Part shown: positions 38,871 to 48,375 of the stretch, piece by piece
Position numbering within the stretch: position 1 is the first letter of the stretch
How the letters are laid out: each line of letters opens with the position of its first letter
Source of the DNA: Pseudomonas sp. NFR16
GTDB taxonomy: Bacteria > Pseudomonadota > Gammaproteobacteria > Pseudomonadales > Pseudomonadaceae
Direction of reading: 5' to 3'
NCBI RefSeq assembly: GCF_900108875.1
Contig: NZ_FNYJ01000003.1
Span: 145,969-209,968 of the forward strand
Length of the DNA stretch: 64,000 nucleotides
Notes under the pieces: generated by a model
Database searches by the model: none
Seen by the model: the letters and a program-made list of their open reading frames with translations, nothing else
Told to the model about the DNA's origin: nothing
Position numbers and translations under genes: made by a program

Positions 38871-39649
38871 GCAACCTGCCCAATCTGAACATCGCCCTGG
38901 TGCAAACCACGCTGGCGTGGCACGACTGCCAGGCCAATCACGCCCACTTCGAGGAGTTGCTGGAGCAGGCGCATGGCGCCGACCTGGTGATTATTCCGGA
39001 GATGTTCACGACGGGTTTCTCAATGGAGTCTGAGCGACTGGCCGAGCCGGAAAACGGTGAGACCAGCGCCTGGTTGCTCAACCAGGCCCGGCGATTGAAC
39101 GCAGTGGTGACAGGCAGCGTGATCATTCGTGCCGCCGACGGCAGCCATCGCAATCGCCTGCTGTGGGCGAGGCCGGACGGCGAGTTGTTGCACTACGATA
39201 AACGCCATCTGTTTCGCATGGCTGGCGAGCACGAGCATTACAGTCCCGGCGAGCGACAAGTGCAGTTCGAGCTCAAGGGCTGGCGAATTCGTCCGCTGAT
39301 CTGCTATGACCTGCGCTTTCCGGTCTGGAGCCGGGATGCTCAGGATACCGATCTGCTGCTGTACACCGCCAACTGGCCGGGGGCCCGTCGTCAGCACTGG
39401 AACCGCTTGTTGCCAGCACGGGCCATCGAGAACCTGTGCTATGTCGCCGCCGTGAACAGGATCGGTATCGACGGAAAGGGCCTGGCGTATACCGGAGACA
39501 GTCAAGTGCTGGACTTTCAGGGGGAAAGCCTGCTGAACATCGGTGAAGCCGATGGCGTGTTTCAGGTCAGTCTGTCTGCTGAAAGCCTGTCGGCGTACCG
39601 CGGGAAATTCCCGGCATATCTCGACGCTGATACATTCGAGATACACTAA
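38858..39649 (+). CDS. Omega-amidase/nitrilase family (YafV-like)
   Basis: 263 residues of the carbon-nitrogen hydrolase family. The catalytic triad is visible as E48 (IIPEMFTTGF), K115 (YDKRHLF) and C149 (PLICYDLRFP). YafV-type enzymes hydrolyse alpha-ketoglutaramate, the product when glutamine serves as amino donor to the aminotransferase encoded just upstream. Overlapping reading frames imply translational coupling. No terminator separates it from the small gene at 39709. Confidence 0.88.
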   Translation: MRDLSNLPNLNIALVQTTLAWHDCQANHAHFEELLEQAHGADLVIIPEMFTTGFSMESERLAEPENGETSAWLLNQARRLNAVVTGSVIIRAADGSHRNRLLWARPDGELLHYDKRHLFRMAGEHEHYSPGERQVQFELKGWRIRPLICYDLRFPVWSRDAQDTDLLLYTANWPGARRQHWNRLLPARAIENLCYVAAVNRIGIDGKGLAYTGDSQVLDFQGESLLNIGEADGVFQVSLSAESLSAYRGKFPAYLDADTFEIH

Positions 39650-39708
39650 GTTCATAGAGTTTACGGGGGTTGCGGTCGATAGCGGTGGTACCAAAACAGG
39701 AGATCGGT

Positions 39709-40071
39709 ATGACCACCATCAACGCTTCCTCACTCAGCGCTTACTCCAGCACCTTCACCGTTGCGGTCAAGAAAGACACCGCGGCAGCGACGGCTGACAG
39801 CAGCGACGACACTTCGACCACCGCAGCCGCAGCCTCGACGTCGGCATCTAGCGGCACGGGCGGCGCACCGGCTGCGGGCGGCGCCAGCGGCAGTTCGGAT
39901 TCCTCCAGCGAGAGCGAGCAGGCGATCGAGAAGCTCGAGCAGCAGATCAAGGAAACCGAAAAGCGTCTGCAGGAGCAGGAACAGCAGTTGGCAGCGGCTC
40001 AGGCGAGCAAGGGGTCTGACGAGGAGAAGTCACAGCGCGTCATGGCGATTCAAGGCCACACCACCGCCTGA
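39709..40071 (+). CDS. FlxA-like small protein, paralogue 1
   Basis: 120 residues from MTTINASSLSAYSSTFTV, chosen for GGAG six bases upstream and for the match to the next gene. The N-terminus is Ser/Thr-rich, the middle (residues about 20-75) is low-complexity Ala/Ser/Gly, and the C-terminal part is a Gln/Glu-rich coiled coil (EQAIEKLEQQIKETEKRLQEQEQQ). It ends abruptly (VMAIQGHTTA) where the paralogue has an extra helix. The FlxA-like family function is unknown. No signal peptide or membrane helix. Confidence 0.7.
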   Translation: MTTINASSLSAYSSTFTVAVKKDTAAATADSSDDTSTTAAAASTSASSGTGGAPAAGGASGSSDSSSESEQAIEKLEQQIKETEKRLQEQEQQLAAAQASKGSDEEKSQRVMAIQGHTTA

Positions 40072-40190
40072 TACCTCGCACCGAAATGCGCTCCATGGCC
40101 CGGCCGTGGGGCGTTCGCGTGCGCGGCGATCAATGAACTTCAGTTCTGTGCAAGCCCGCCGATACAGAGTGCACTAAACAGGAGTTCATC

Positions 40191-40598
40191 ATGACTACCA
40201 TCAATACCAGTTCGTTGAGTCCTTACGCGAGTGCCTTTACCGCTGGCTTCAAAAACGATGAGTCGACCAAGACGGACGCGACCACTGCCACCGTGAATCT
40301 GCGCGACAACGTCTATCAGTCCCCTAAGGCGCCGGGCGCTGGCAAAGCGGAAGGCGGCGGCACGCCACGCGACCAGATGATCAAGCAGCTGCAAGAGCAG
40401 ATCAAACAGGCGCAGAAGATGCTGCAGCAACAGCAGCAGCAACTGGCGGCTGTGCACGCCAGCAAGGCGAGCGATCAGGAGAAAGCTCAGCAGGCCATGG
40501 CCATCGAGCAGCAGATGGCGAACACCAACGCGCAGATCACCTCGCTCCAGGGTTCACTCCTCGAATTGATGAAAGGCAGCGTCGACACCACCGCCTGA
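40191..40598 (+). CDS. FlxA-like small protein, paralogue 2
   Basis: 135 residues, starting MTTINTSSLSPYASAFTAGF, nearly identical in the first 16 positions to the previous gene. After a short variable region comes a Gln-rich coiled coil (IKQLQEQIKQAQKMLQQQQQ) with the shared LAAVHASK segment, then a second helix (QQMANTNAQITSLQGSLLELM) missing in paralogue 1. CAGGAG lies before the ATG. The two are tandem duplicates; secretion or a structural role is possible but not shown. Confidence 0.72.
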   Translation: MTTINTSSLSPYASAFTAGFKNDESTKTDATTATVNLRDNVYQSPKAPGAGKAEGGGTPRDQMIKQLQEQIKQAQKMLQQQQQQLAAVHASKASDQEKAQQAMAIEQQMANTNAQITSLQGSLLELMKGSVDTTA

Positions 40599-40615
40599 TC
40601 GTTCCAATACGAATG

Positions 40616-40655
40616 CAAAGGCCCTGAAGTGTTCGCTTCAGGGCCTTTGTTTTTT
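40616..40655. terminator. Terminator between FlxA-like gene and leuA
   Basis: CAAAGGCCCTGAAG (40616-40629) pairs with CTTCAGGGCCTTTG (40636-40649), followed by T residues to 40655. It lies between convergent genes. Confidence 0.9.
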
Positions 40656-40687
40656 CGGGTGTCGCTAACGCGTGGTGAGGCGAGGGA

Positions 40688-42373
40688 TCAAGCCGCCTCG
40701 GCCGCCGCTTCGGACTGCAACAGCGCACGGTTCAAGGCGCTGAACAGGGCCTTGAAGCTGGCTGTTGTGATGTTTTCGTCAATGCCGACGCCATGGACGG
40801 CGCGCTCGCCGTTGACGCGCAACTCGATGTACGCCGCTGCCTTGGCAGTGGTGCCTGCACCGATGGCGTGCTCGTTGTAGTCCATGATCTCGGCTTTGAC
40901 CGGCAGGCCGGCAACCAGCGCTTCCAGCGCGCCATTGCCGGTGCCTTTCCAGCGCAGATTGTTTTCGCCATCGCCCTTGCCGGTCACTTCCACTTCGACG
41001 GCGCTATGGCCGTTCTCCTCCTGAAGACGATGGCTGACCAGCGCGTAAGGCTTGTTGGCCTGCAGGTATTCACGCTTGAACAGCGAGTAGATCTGCTGCG
41101 CGGTCATTTCCAGGCCCAGGCGGTCGGTCTCGCCCTGAACCACCTGGCTGAACTCGATCTGCATGCGGCGGGGCAGGGAGATGCCGTATTCCTGTTCCAG
41201 CAGATAGGTGATGCCGCCTTTACCGGACTGGCTGTTCACCCGGATCACCGCTTCGTAGCTGCGGCCAATGTCGGCGGGGTCGATCGGCAGGTAAGGGACT
41301 TCCCACAGGGCGTCGTCTTTCTGCTGCGCGAAACCCTTGCGGATGGCGTCCTGGTGCGAACCGGAGAAGGCGGTGTGAACCAGATCGCCGACGTAAGGAT
41401 GGCGTGGGTGAACCGGAATCTGGTTGCACTCTTCGACGACCTTGCGCACGCCGTCGATGTCGGAAAAGTCCAACTGCGGATTCAGGCCTTGGGTGTACAT
41501 GTTCAGCGCAACCGTCACCAGATCCACGTTGCCGGTGCGTTCGCCGTTGCCGAACAGGCAGCCTTCAACGCGGTCCGCGCCTGCCATCAGGCCCAACTCA
41601 GTGGCTGCAACGCCGGTGCCACGGTCGTTGTGAGTGTGCAGGCTGATGATCACGCTGTCGCGACGGGAGATGTTGCGGCAGAACCACTCGATCTGGTCGG
41701 CGTAAATGTTCGGCGTGGCGACTTCGACGGTGGCAGGCAGGTTGAGGATCACCTTGTTCTGCGGAGTGGCGTTCCACACTTCGATCACCGCGTCACAGAC
41801 TTCCTTGGCGAAATCCAGTTCGGTGGCGCTGAAGGTTTCCGGGGAATACTCGAACTGCCATTGGGTTTCAGGCTGCTGCGCGGCGTATTTGACGAACAGC
41901 TTGGCGGCATTGACGGCGATTGCCTTGATGCCTTCCTTGTCCTGATTGAACACGATGCGACGGAACGACGGCGACGTGGCGTTATACAGGTGAACGATGG
42001 CTTTCTTGGCCCCGCGCAGGGATTCGAACGTGCGTGCGATCAGGTCTTCGCGGCCTTGGGTCAGCACTTGAATCGTCGTATCGTCAGGGATATGACCGTC
42101 TTCGATCAGCGTGCGCACGAAGTCGAAATCGGTTTGCGACGCCGCCGGGAAGGACGCTTCGATTTCTTTGACGCCTACCTGGACGAGGGTCTTCCAGAAC
42201 CGCAGCTTTTTGACCGAATCCATTGGCTCGATCAGCGATTGATTGCCGTCACGCAGGTCGGAACTGCACCAGATCGGCACCTCGGTGATGGTCTTGGAAG
42301 GCCAGGTGCGATCGGGCAGGTCGATGACAGGAAACGCGCGGTACTTCGTCGAGGGATCTTTGAGCATGGTCAT
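40688..42373 (-). CDS. leuA: 2-isopropylmalate synthase
   Basis: 561 residues from [14 protein letters not shown]; the frame runs on to 42568 but without similarity. LeuA condenses acetyl-CoA and 2-ketoisovalerate, the first step of leucine synthesis. It is of the longer (type 2) form: HMGL-like barrel with [17 protein letters not shown] and [11 protein letters not shown], then the LeuA dimer/regulatory domain at the C-terminus, where leucine feedback acts. A 25-codon Leu-rich ORF precedes it (42454-42531). Confidence 0.95.
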   Translation of the reverse strand: MTMLKDPSTKYRAFPVIDLPDRTWPSKTITEVPIWCSSDLRDGNQSLIEPMDSVKKLRFWKTLVQVGVKEIEASFPAASQTDFDFVRTLIEDGHIPDDTTIQVLTQGREDLIARTFESLRGAKKAIVHLYNATSPSFRRIVFNQDKEGIKAIAVNAAKLFVKYAAQQPETQWQFEYSPETFSATELDFAKEVCDAVIEVWNATPQNKVILNLPATVEVATPNIYADQIEWFCRNISRRDSVIISLHTHNDRGTGVAATELGLMAGADRVEGCLFGNGERTGNVDLVTVALNMYTQGLNPQLDFSDIDGVRKVVEECNQIPVHPRHPYVGDLVHTAFSGSHQDAIRKGFAQQKDDALWEVPYLPIDPADIGRSYEAVIRVNSQSGKGGITYLLEQEYGISLPRRMQIEFSQVVQGETDRLGLEMTAQQIYSLFKREYLQANKPYALVSHRLQEENGHSAVEVEVTGKGDGENNLRWKGTGNGALEALVAGLPVKAEIMDYNEHAIGAGTTAKAAAYIELRVNGERAVHGVGIDENITTASFKALFSALNRALLQSEAAAEAA

Positions 42374-42453
42374 GTGAATAATCCTTTTTGTACTGAGGGC
42401 CGAGAGAAGGCGGCCAGCCGATTGATGCGAGAGACAGGTCGAGGTACCGCCAT

Positions 42454-42531
42454 TCAGCCAGGCAGTCGTGCGCTGACGAGACTGAGGCAGCGATGTTGAC
42501 GCAGCAGAATGAGGGTGTGAGAGGTATTCAT
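42454..42531 (-). promoter_or_regulatory. Candidate leuA leader peptide
   Basis: On the minus strand, an ATG ORF of 25 codons ends 80 bases before leuA. It encodes [20 protein letters not shown] and continues to ARLPG; six of the 25 residues are Leu, with Leu-Ile-Leu-Leu together at 7-10. No strong Shine-Dalgarno sequence is visible. A short hairpin (GGCCG/CGGCC) follows but with no T run, so any attenuation would be translational or factor-dependent. Confidence 0.4.
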
Positions 42532-42736
42532 GAAGCCAACCGTAACCAATTGGGGTGAAAGGTGGCAAGAGGTCGGAAAAAATTGAGAGAAGCTACCGAT
42601 AAATACTCAGGATCGAGATTTTATTGCGATATTTACAGTGTCTGCGTGATCAAATTGCCGAAACATTTCTGTCTCAAAGGCAGGCGCATTCAACAGTAGG
42701 GCTGGCTTCTGCCGGGGAGGGGCGAAGCGCGTTCTT

Positions 42737-42760
42737 ACGCAGGAGCGGCTTTAGCGGGAA
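42737..42760. repeat. Degenerate REP-like element
   Basis: CGCAGGAGCGGCTTTAGCGG resembles the GGAGCGGCTTTAGCC core of pseudomonad extragenic palindromes, but only one imperfect arm is seen. Confidence 0.35.
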
Positions 42761-42859
42761 AGAGGCCAGATTTCACAGCGCTGGATGCGCGATGCAACGT
42801 TTGACGTTCTCGGCCAAAGCCGGTCCTGCAGTCGTACACGGTGTGAACCCACTCAAGCG

Positions 42860-43702
42860 TCACGGCTGAAACGCATTGATAAAAATCGCTGGATCGACCC
42901 GGGCATCGTTCAGGCTGACGTTCCAGTGCATATGAGGACCTGTGGCCCTGCCTGTCGAGCCCACGCGCCCGACCACGCCGCCGCGAGGAACCGAATCGCC
43001 GACCTTCACGTCGATCTTCGACATGTGGCAGAACATGCTGATGAATCCCTGGCCGTGATCGACGAACACCGTGTTGCCATTGAAGAAGTAGTTGCCGATC
43101 AGTATCACCTTACCCGCTGCCGGAGCTTTGATAGGCGTGCCGGCAGGCACGGCGAAGTCCAGACCCGCATGGGGGTTGCGCTCTTCGCCATTGAAAAAGC
43201 GGCGTACACCGAATTTGCTGGAAAGCGGCCCGTCGACCGGTTTATCCAGCAGCAGGTTGCTCGGCGTGCCGGGGCTGAAGGAGCGATAAGCGCGCACTTG
43301 CACATCCAGCTCTTGCTCGATGCGCTTGAGGTCATCCGGGTCTGGATTGACCTGGCGCTGGTTTTTCAGGGTGATGCGCTGCTCGGGATATTTCTTGCTG
43401 CCGACCGTGAATGACAGGTTTCGGCCGCCACTGTTCACTTGTTGCGACGTGCCAGGTTTGATCGTCAACGGGATGCCGACTATCGCCAGCCAGCGGGCGT
43501 CCTGATCCCTGACGACCAATACCGGCTTGCCTTGCCACGTGGCTTTCGGTGCCTGCGCGGCCGGCCCCAGATCCACCACGGCGACGCCGCCGGGCACGGG
43601 TTTGTTCAGCAGTCGCGAAATATAGCTGTCGGCGTGGGCCGGCAGCGCCAGGCACAGGGCCAGCGCCGTGCTGGCGAGAGAACGAAGAATAAAAGGCAGC
43701 AT
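42860..43702 (-). CDS. M23-family peptidoglycan endopeptidase
   Basis: 280 residues with a Sec signal peptide (residues 1-24, cleavage after AHA). The LytM/M23 domain has zinc ligands H178 and D182 (HAGLD) and H259 (HMHW, with H257). The central linker contains a helical part (DPDDLKRIEQELDVQ). It should cut peptide cross-links in the periplasm. Its start lies 3 bases after the xseA stop, so the two are co-transcribed. Confidence 0.9.
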   Translation of the reverse strand: MLPFILRSLASTALALCLALPAHADSYISRLLNKPVPGGVAVVDLGPAAQAPKATWQGKPVLVVRDQDARWLAIVGIPLTIKPGTSQQVNSGGRNLSFTVGSKKYPEQRITLKNQRQVNPDPDDLKRIEQELDVQVRAYRSFSPGTPSNLLLDKPVDGPLSSKFGVRRFFNGEERNPHAGLDFAVPAGTPIKAPAAGKVILIGNYFFNGNTVFVDHGQGFISMFCHMSKIDVKVGDSVPRGGVVGRVGSTGRATGPHMHWNVSLNDARVDPAIFINAFQP

Positions 43703-43705
43703 CGA

Positions 43706-45085
43706 TCAGTCCAGAAGAGAAAGGGTGACAGGCGTCAAGTGGTTGTCTTCGACGCGGACCTGCAGCTCGCCCTCCGCCAGCTTTGCGGTCAGGCGCTGGC
43801 CGGTGTGGGTCTGTTGCGCCTGGCGAATTGCCTTGCCGCGTTCGTCCAGCAAAATGCTGTAGCCACGGCCCAGGGTCGCGAGCGGGCTCACCACGTTCAG
43901 CGTCTGCACCTGACTCTGCAATTGCAGGCGGCGGGTCTTGAGGTTTTCCCGGATCGCGCGCGGCAAGCGCTCGGCAAGCACGTCCAGGCGTTGGCGCAGA
44001 AATGCCAGCGTGCGTCCCGGATGCTGCGCCGCCAGACGGCTTTCGAGATGGCTGATGCGCACTTGTCGCTTGTGCATCTGCTGCTCGAAGGCGCGACGCA
44101 TGCGCATGTCCAGATCATCCAGGCGTTGGGCCCGTTGACGCAGACGCTCACCCGGATGGCGTAGACGCCGTGAAATGCCGTCCAGCCGCAGCCGCTCGCG
44201 CATCAGGCGGTCCTGCATGCGACTGATGAGCCGGCGCTGCAGGCTGTCGACGCGGCGATGCAGGTCACTGGAGTCCGGCGCCAACAGCTCGGCCGCCGCC
44301 GACGGGGTCGGCGCGCGAACGTCGGCGACGAAGTCACTGATCGACACGTCGGTTTCGTGGCCGACCGCGCTGACGATGGGCGTGACACACGCGTCGATGG
44401 CGCGGGCGACCGCTTCTTCGTTGAAGCACCAGAGGTCTTCCAGCGAGCCGCCGCCGCGCGCCAGGATAAGCGCGTCGAAGCCTCGGCTGTCCGCCAGCTT
44501 CAGCGCCCGCACGATCTGACCGATCGCTTCGCGGCCCTGAACCGCAGTGGGGATCAGCGTCAGTTCGACGCGCGGCGCACGACGTCGGAACACGCTGATG
44601 ATGTCGCGTATGACGGCGCCAGTGGGCGAGCTGATGATGCCGATCCGTTGCGGGTGCAAGGGCAGGGCGACCTTGCGCTCGGCGCTGAACAGCCCCTCGG
44701 CACTGAGTTTTTCCTTGAGCGCGTCGAAGGCCAGACGCAGCGCGCCATCGCCCGCAGGCTCCACCGTATCGAGTATCAGCTGATAATCGCCGCGGCCTTC
44801 GAACAGCGAAACCTTGCCCCGCACCTTCACCGCCAGACCGTCTTTCAGCGCCTGCCGCACGCGCGCGGCATTGCTGCGAAACAGCGCGCAACGCACCTGG
44901 GCGCCGGTGTCCTTGAGCGTGAAATAGACGTGGCCGGATGCCGGGCGAGACAGGTTGGAGATTTCGCCCTCGACCCAGATGCTGGAGAACACATCTTCCA
45001 GCAGCACGCGCGCACGGCCGTTGAGCTGGCTGACAGTAAGGACTTCCCGGTCAAGGCCGAGTCTTGCGAAGGGGTCTTTGATCAT
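43706..45085 (-). CDS. xseA: Exodeoxyribonuclease VII large subunit
   Basis: 459 residues from MIKDPFARLGLDREVLTVSQL; an ATG three codons upstream (45094) is also possible and neither has a clear ribosome binding site. It has an OB-fold DNA-binding domain (VWVEGE-like SIWVEGEISNLSRPASGHVYF), the catalytic region (GIISSPTGAVIRDI, ILARGGGSLEDLWCFNE, SAVGHETDVSISD) and a long Arg-rich coiled-coil C-terminus. ExoVII degrades single-stranded DNA with XseB, not encoded in this window. Confidence 0.94.
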   Translation of the reverse strand: MIKDPFARLGLDREVLTVSQLNGRARVLLEDVFSSIWVEGEISNLSRPASGHVYFTLKDTGAQVRCALFRSNAARVRQALKDGLAVKVRGKVSLFEGRGDYQLILDTVEPAGDGALRLAFDALKEKLSAEGLFSAERKVALPLHPQRIGIISSPTGAVIRDIISVFRRRAPRVELTLIPTAVQGREAIGQIVRALKLADSRGFDALILARGGGSLEDLWCFNEEAVARAIDACVTPIVSAVGHETDVSISDFVADVRAPTPSAAAELLAPDSSDLHRRVDSLQRRLISRMQDRLMRERLRLDGISRRLRHPGERLRQRAQRLDDLDMRMRRAFEQQMHKRQVRISHLESRLAAQHPGRTLAFLRQRLDVLAERLPRAIRENLKTRRLQLQSQVQTLNVVSPLATLGRGYSILLDERGKAIRQAQQTHTGQRLTAKLAEGELQVRVEDNHLTPVTLSLLD

Positions 45086-45143
45086 GACGGGCATGATAAA
45101 GGCATTAGTTGGCGATGTCGTGCATCAGCGGCCGGCGCGGACC

Positions 45144-45238
45144 CTGTAGGAGCAGTCGGAGGTTGCGGCGGCGGCGAACGCGGTAGGACAGGCACCCCCT
45201 GATGCTCGACACAATCGCGAGCACGCTCGCTCCTGCAG
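45144..45238. repeat. REP-type element pair upstream of the TauE gene
   Basis: CTGTAGGAGC at 45144-45153 and its near-inverse GCTCCTGCAG at 45229-45238 face each other. The second unit, read on the minus strand, is CTGCAGGAGCGAGCGTGCTC followed by GCGA, a typical Pseudomonas REP sequence with its own internal hairpin (45215-45238). Confidence 0.7.
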
Positions 45239-45274
45239 TATGCTGTGCCAACTCTGCCCGGCTACGGAAATACA

Positions 45275-46060
45275 ATGTTCACCACCCTCACCGAGTTGTC
45301 GGGTGCCTTCATCGAGTTGGGTTTGAGCCCGACCGACTGGCTCTTCATAGAAGGCGGCGTCGTCGCCGCCTATCTGGTGTTCGCCATCGCCGGGTTCGGC
45401 ACGGCGTTGGTCGCGGGGCCGGTACTGATCCATTTCATGCCGCTCTCGCGCATCATACCGCTGCTGGTCATGCTGGATTTCCTGGCCGCGTTCAGCCATT
45501 TCCTGCCGTCGCGACAATCCGTGGTGCGCTCGGAATTGCTGCGCATGGTGCCGTGCATGGCAGTGGGCTGCACCTTGGGCGTGCTGTTCCTGCTCAACCT
45601 CAAATCCGATGTTCTGCTTTTATTGATGGGGCTGTTTCTGGTGAGTTATTCGCTGTACAGCCTGGCGGTGAAGGTGCGCCCCACTCAACTGTCGGCGGGC
45701 TGGTCGATTCCGATGGGCACCGTCGGTGGATTGTTCGGCGCCCTGTTCGGCAGCGGCGGATTTCTCTATGCGATTTACCTGAACGGCCGGCTGACCGACA
45801 AGAACCAGGCCCGCGCAACCCAGAACGCGCTGATCAGTTGCAGCACCGTCGTGCGCCTGAGTCTGTTCGTTATCACGGGCGTCTACGCGCAACTGTCCCT
45901 GTTACTCCTCGCCGTTTGCCTGCTGCCGGCGATGATCGTCGGGTCCTGGATCGGGCGTCGGCTGGTCATGCGCCTGTCGCGTGAGATGTTCGTGCGACTG
46001 GTGACCTGGCTGGTGCTGATCAGCGGTATCACGCTCATCGGCCGATACCTCGCTGGTTGA
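45275..46060 (+). CDS. TauE/SafE-family sulfite exporter-like protein
   Basis: 261 residues from MFTTLTELSGAFIELG; the frame opens upstream at 45245. About eight hydrophobic helices, with the family repeat (LVFAIAGFGTALVAGPVL and GTVGGLFGALFGSGGFLYAIYL). TauE/SafE proteins export sulfite, sulfoacetate or related anions; the substrate here cannot be deduced. The gene is monocistronic. Confidence 0.85.
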   Translation: MFTTLTELSGAFIELGLSPTDWLFIEGGVVAAYLVFAIAGFGTALVAGPVLIHFMPLSRIIPLLVMLDFLAAFSHFLPSRQSVVRSELLRMVPCMAVGCTLGVLFLLNLKSDVLLLLMGLFLVSYSLYSLAVKVRPTQLSAGWSIPMGTVGGLFGALFGSGGFLYAIYLNGRLTDKNQARATQNALISCSTVVRLSLFVITGVYAQLSLLLLAVCLLPAMIVGSWIGRRLVMRLSREMFVRLVTWLVLISGITLIGRYLAG

Positions 46061-46130
46061 GCGCCACACTTGACGTCGCCGGCAGCGGGATTAAGCTGCC
46101 GCCCCCGATCAAACGTCAGACAGGTCTGTC

Positions 46131-46679
46131 ATGAACACGCAGAGCATCATCGTCCCGCAGATTTCCAGCTTTCCCGGGCATGAAGCGAAAGCGCGAGCCA
46201 TTTTGCGCTGGCTGGTGAAGCGCGAAGTGGTGGAGGAGGCGCTGACGACCTGCGGCCGCAGCTTCAACCGGATGGCCTACGCCATTGCGCCCGGCGCCCG
46301 CCGAATCGTCGAAAATCCTGACGCGTTGCCGTATGGCAAGCCGGTCAATGGCCTGGAGATTGTCCTCAAGCGCTGCATTTATACGCCGCAGCAGGGCTTC
46401 AAGGAGGAGGCCGGTTGCCCCGAGTGCCGACGCGAGATCGGTGAAGCATTATTCGACAGCCTGGAAGAATGGATGCCCGGCCATACAGACAATTTCATAT
46501 GCCCCGAATGCCGCCACGAAGACGACATCAATGGCTTCCTGTTCCTCGACCCGTGCGGGTTTTCCAACCTGGGGTTCATCTTTAATGATTGGCTGGAGGC
46601 AGGGTTCAAGGCCAGCTTTCTGGAAGAGTTCGCCGAACGTCTGGATCGCCCGGTGTCCTTCGTCAAAGTCCGCCTATAA
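46131..46679 (+). CDS. Hypothetical protein with two CPEC zinc knuckles
   Basis: 182 residues, soluble. Two CxxC pairs, C96-C99 and C124-C127 (both CPEC), could form one zinc ribbon. N-terminal segment KARAILRWLVKREVVEEALT is helical and basic; the C-terminal part is aromatic (FSNLGFIFNDWLEAGF). Homologues are conserved in Pseudomonas, often mislabelled as an ABC transporter ATPase, but no Walker motif is present. It is next to guaB but transcribed from its own region. Confidence 0.65.
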   Translation: MNTQSIIVPQISSFPGHEAKARAILRWLVKREVVEEALTTCGRSFNRMAYAIAPGARRIVENPDALPYGKPVNGLEIVLKRCIYTPQQGFKEEAGCPECRREIGEALFDSLEEWMPGHTDNFICPECRHEDDINGFLFLDPCGFSNLGFIFNDWLEAGFKASFLEEFAERLDRPVSFVKVRL

Positions 46680-46741
46680 ATGCAGGTCGCGTCGATAGAG
46701 CGTGTCGATCAACCTGATAATCAAATAGGCTGATCTTTACA

Positions 46742-48275
<1,534 letters not shown>

Positions 48276-48321
48276 TCCGGAGTGCGCCGGTTGTTTCGGC
48301 GCATTTCAAAGAATTGTGTAG

Positions 48322-48344
48322 CGGGGCTGTTCAACACAGCCCCG
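48322..48344 (+). terminator. Hairpin between guaB and guaA
   Basis: CGGGGCTGT (48322-48330) pairs with ACAGCCCCG (48336-48344) around a 5-base loop, followed by a T-rich stretch (TCTTGTTTCTG). It may partially terminate guaB transcripts and lower guaA expression. Confidence 0.6.
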
Positions 48345-48375
48345 TCTTGTTTCTGATTTTCGACGAGAATGACTT

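Larger units (their letters stand above)
42374..42859 (-). other. leuA upstream region
   Basis: 486 bases between leuA and the M23 peptidase gene. It contains the candidate leader ORF at 42454-42531, a GGCCG/CGGCC stem just before leuA, an AT-rich stretch around 42580-42640 where a minus-strand promoter is likely, and a degenerate REP-like element near 42737-42760. No protein gene of normal size is supported. Confidence 0.5.

Noticed and set aside
40793..42499. A 568-codon plus-strand open frame opposite leuA
   Set aside because: Antisense shadow; leuA on the minus strand has full-length homology.
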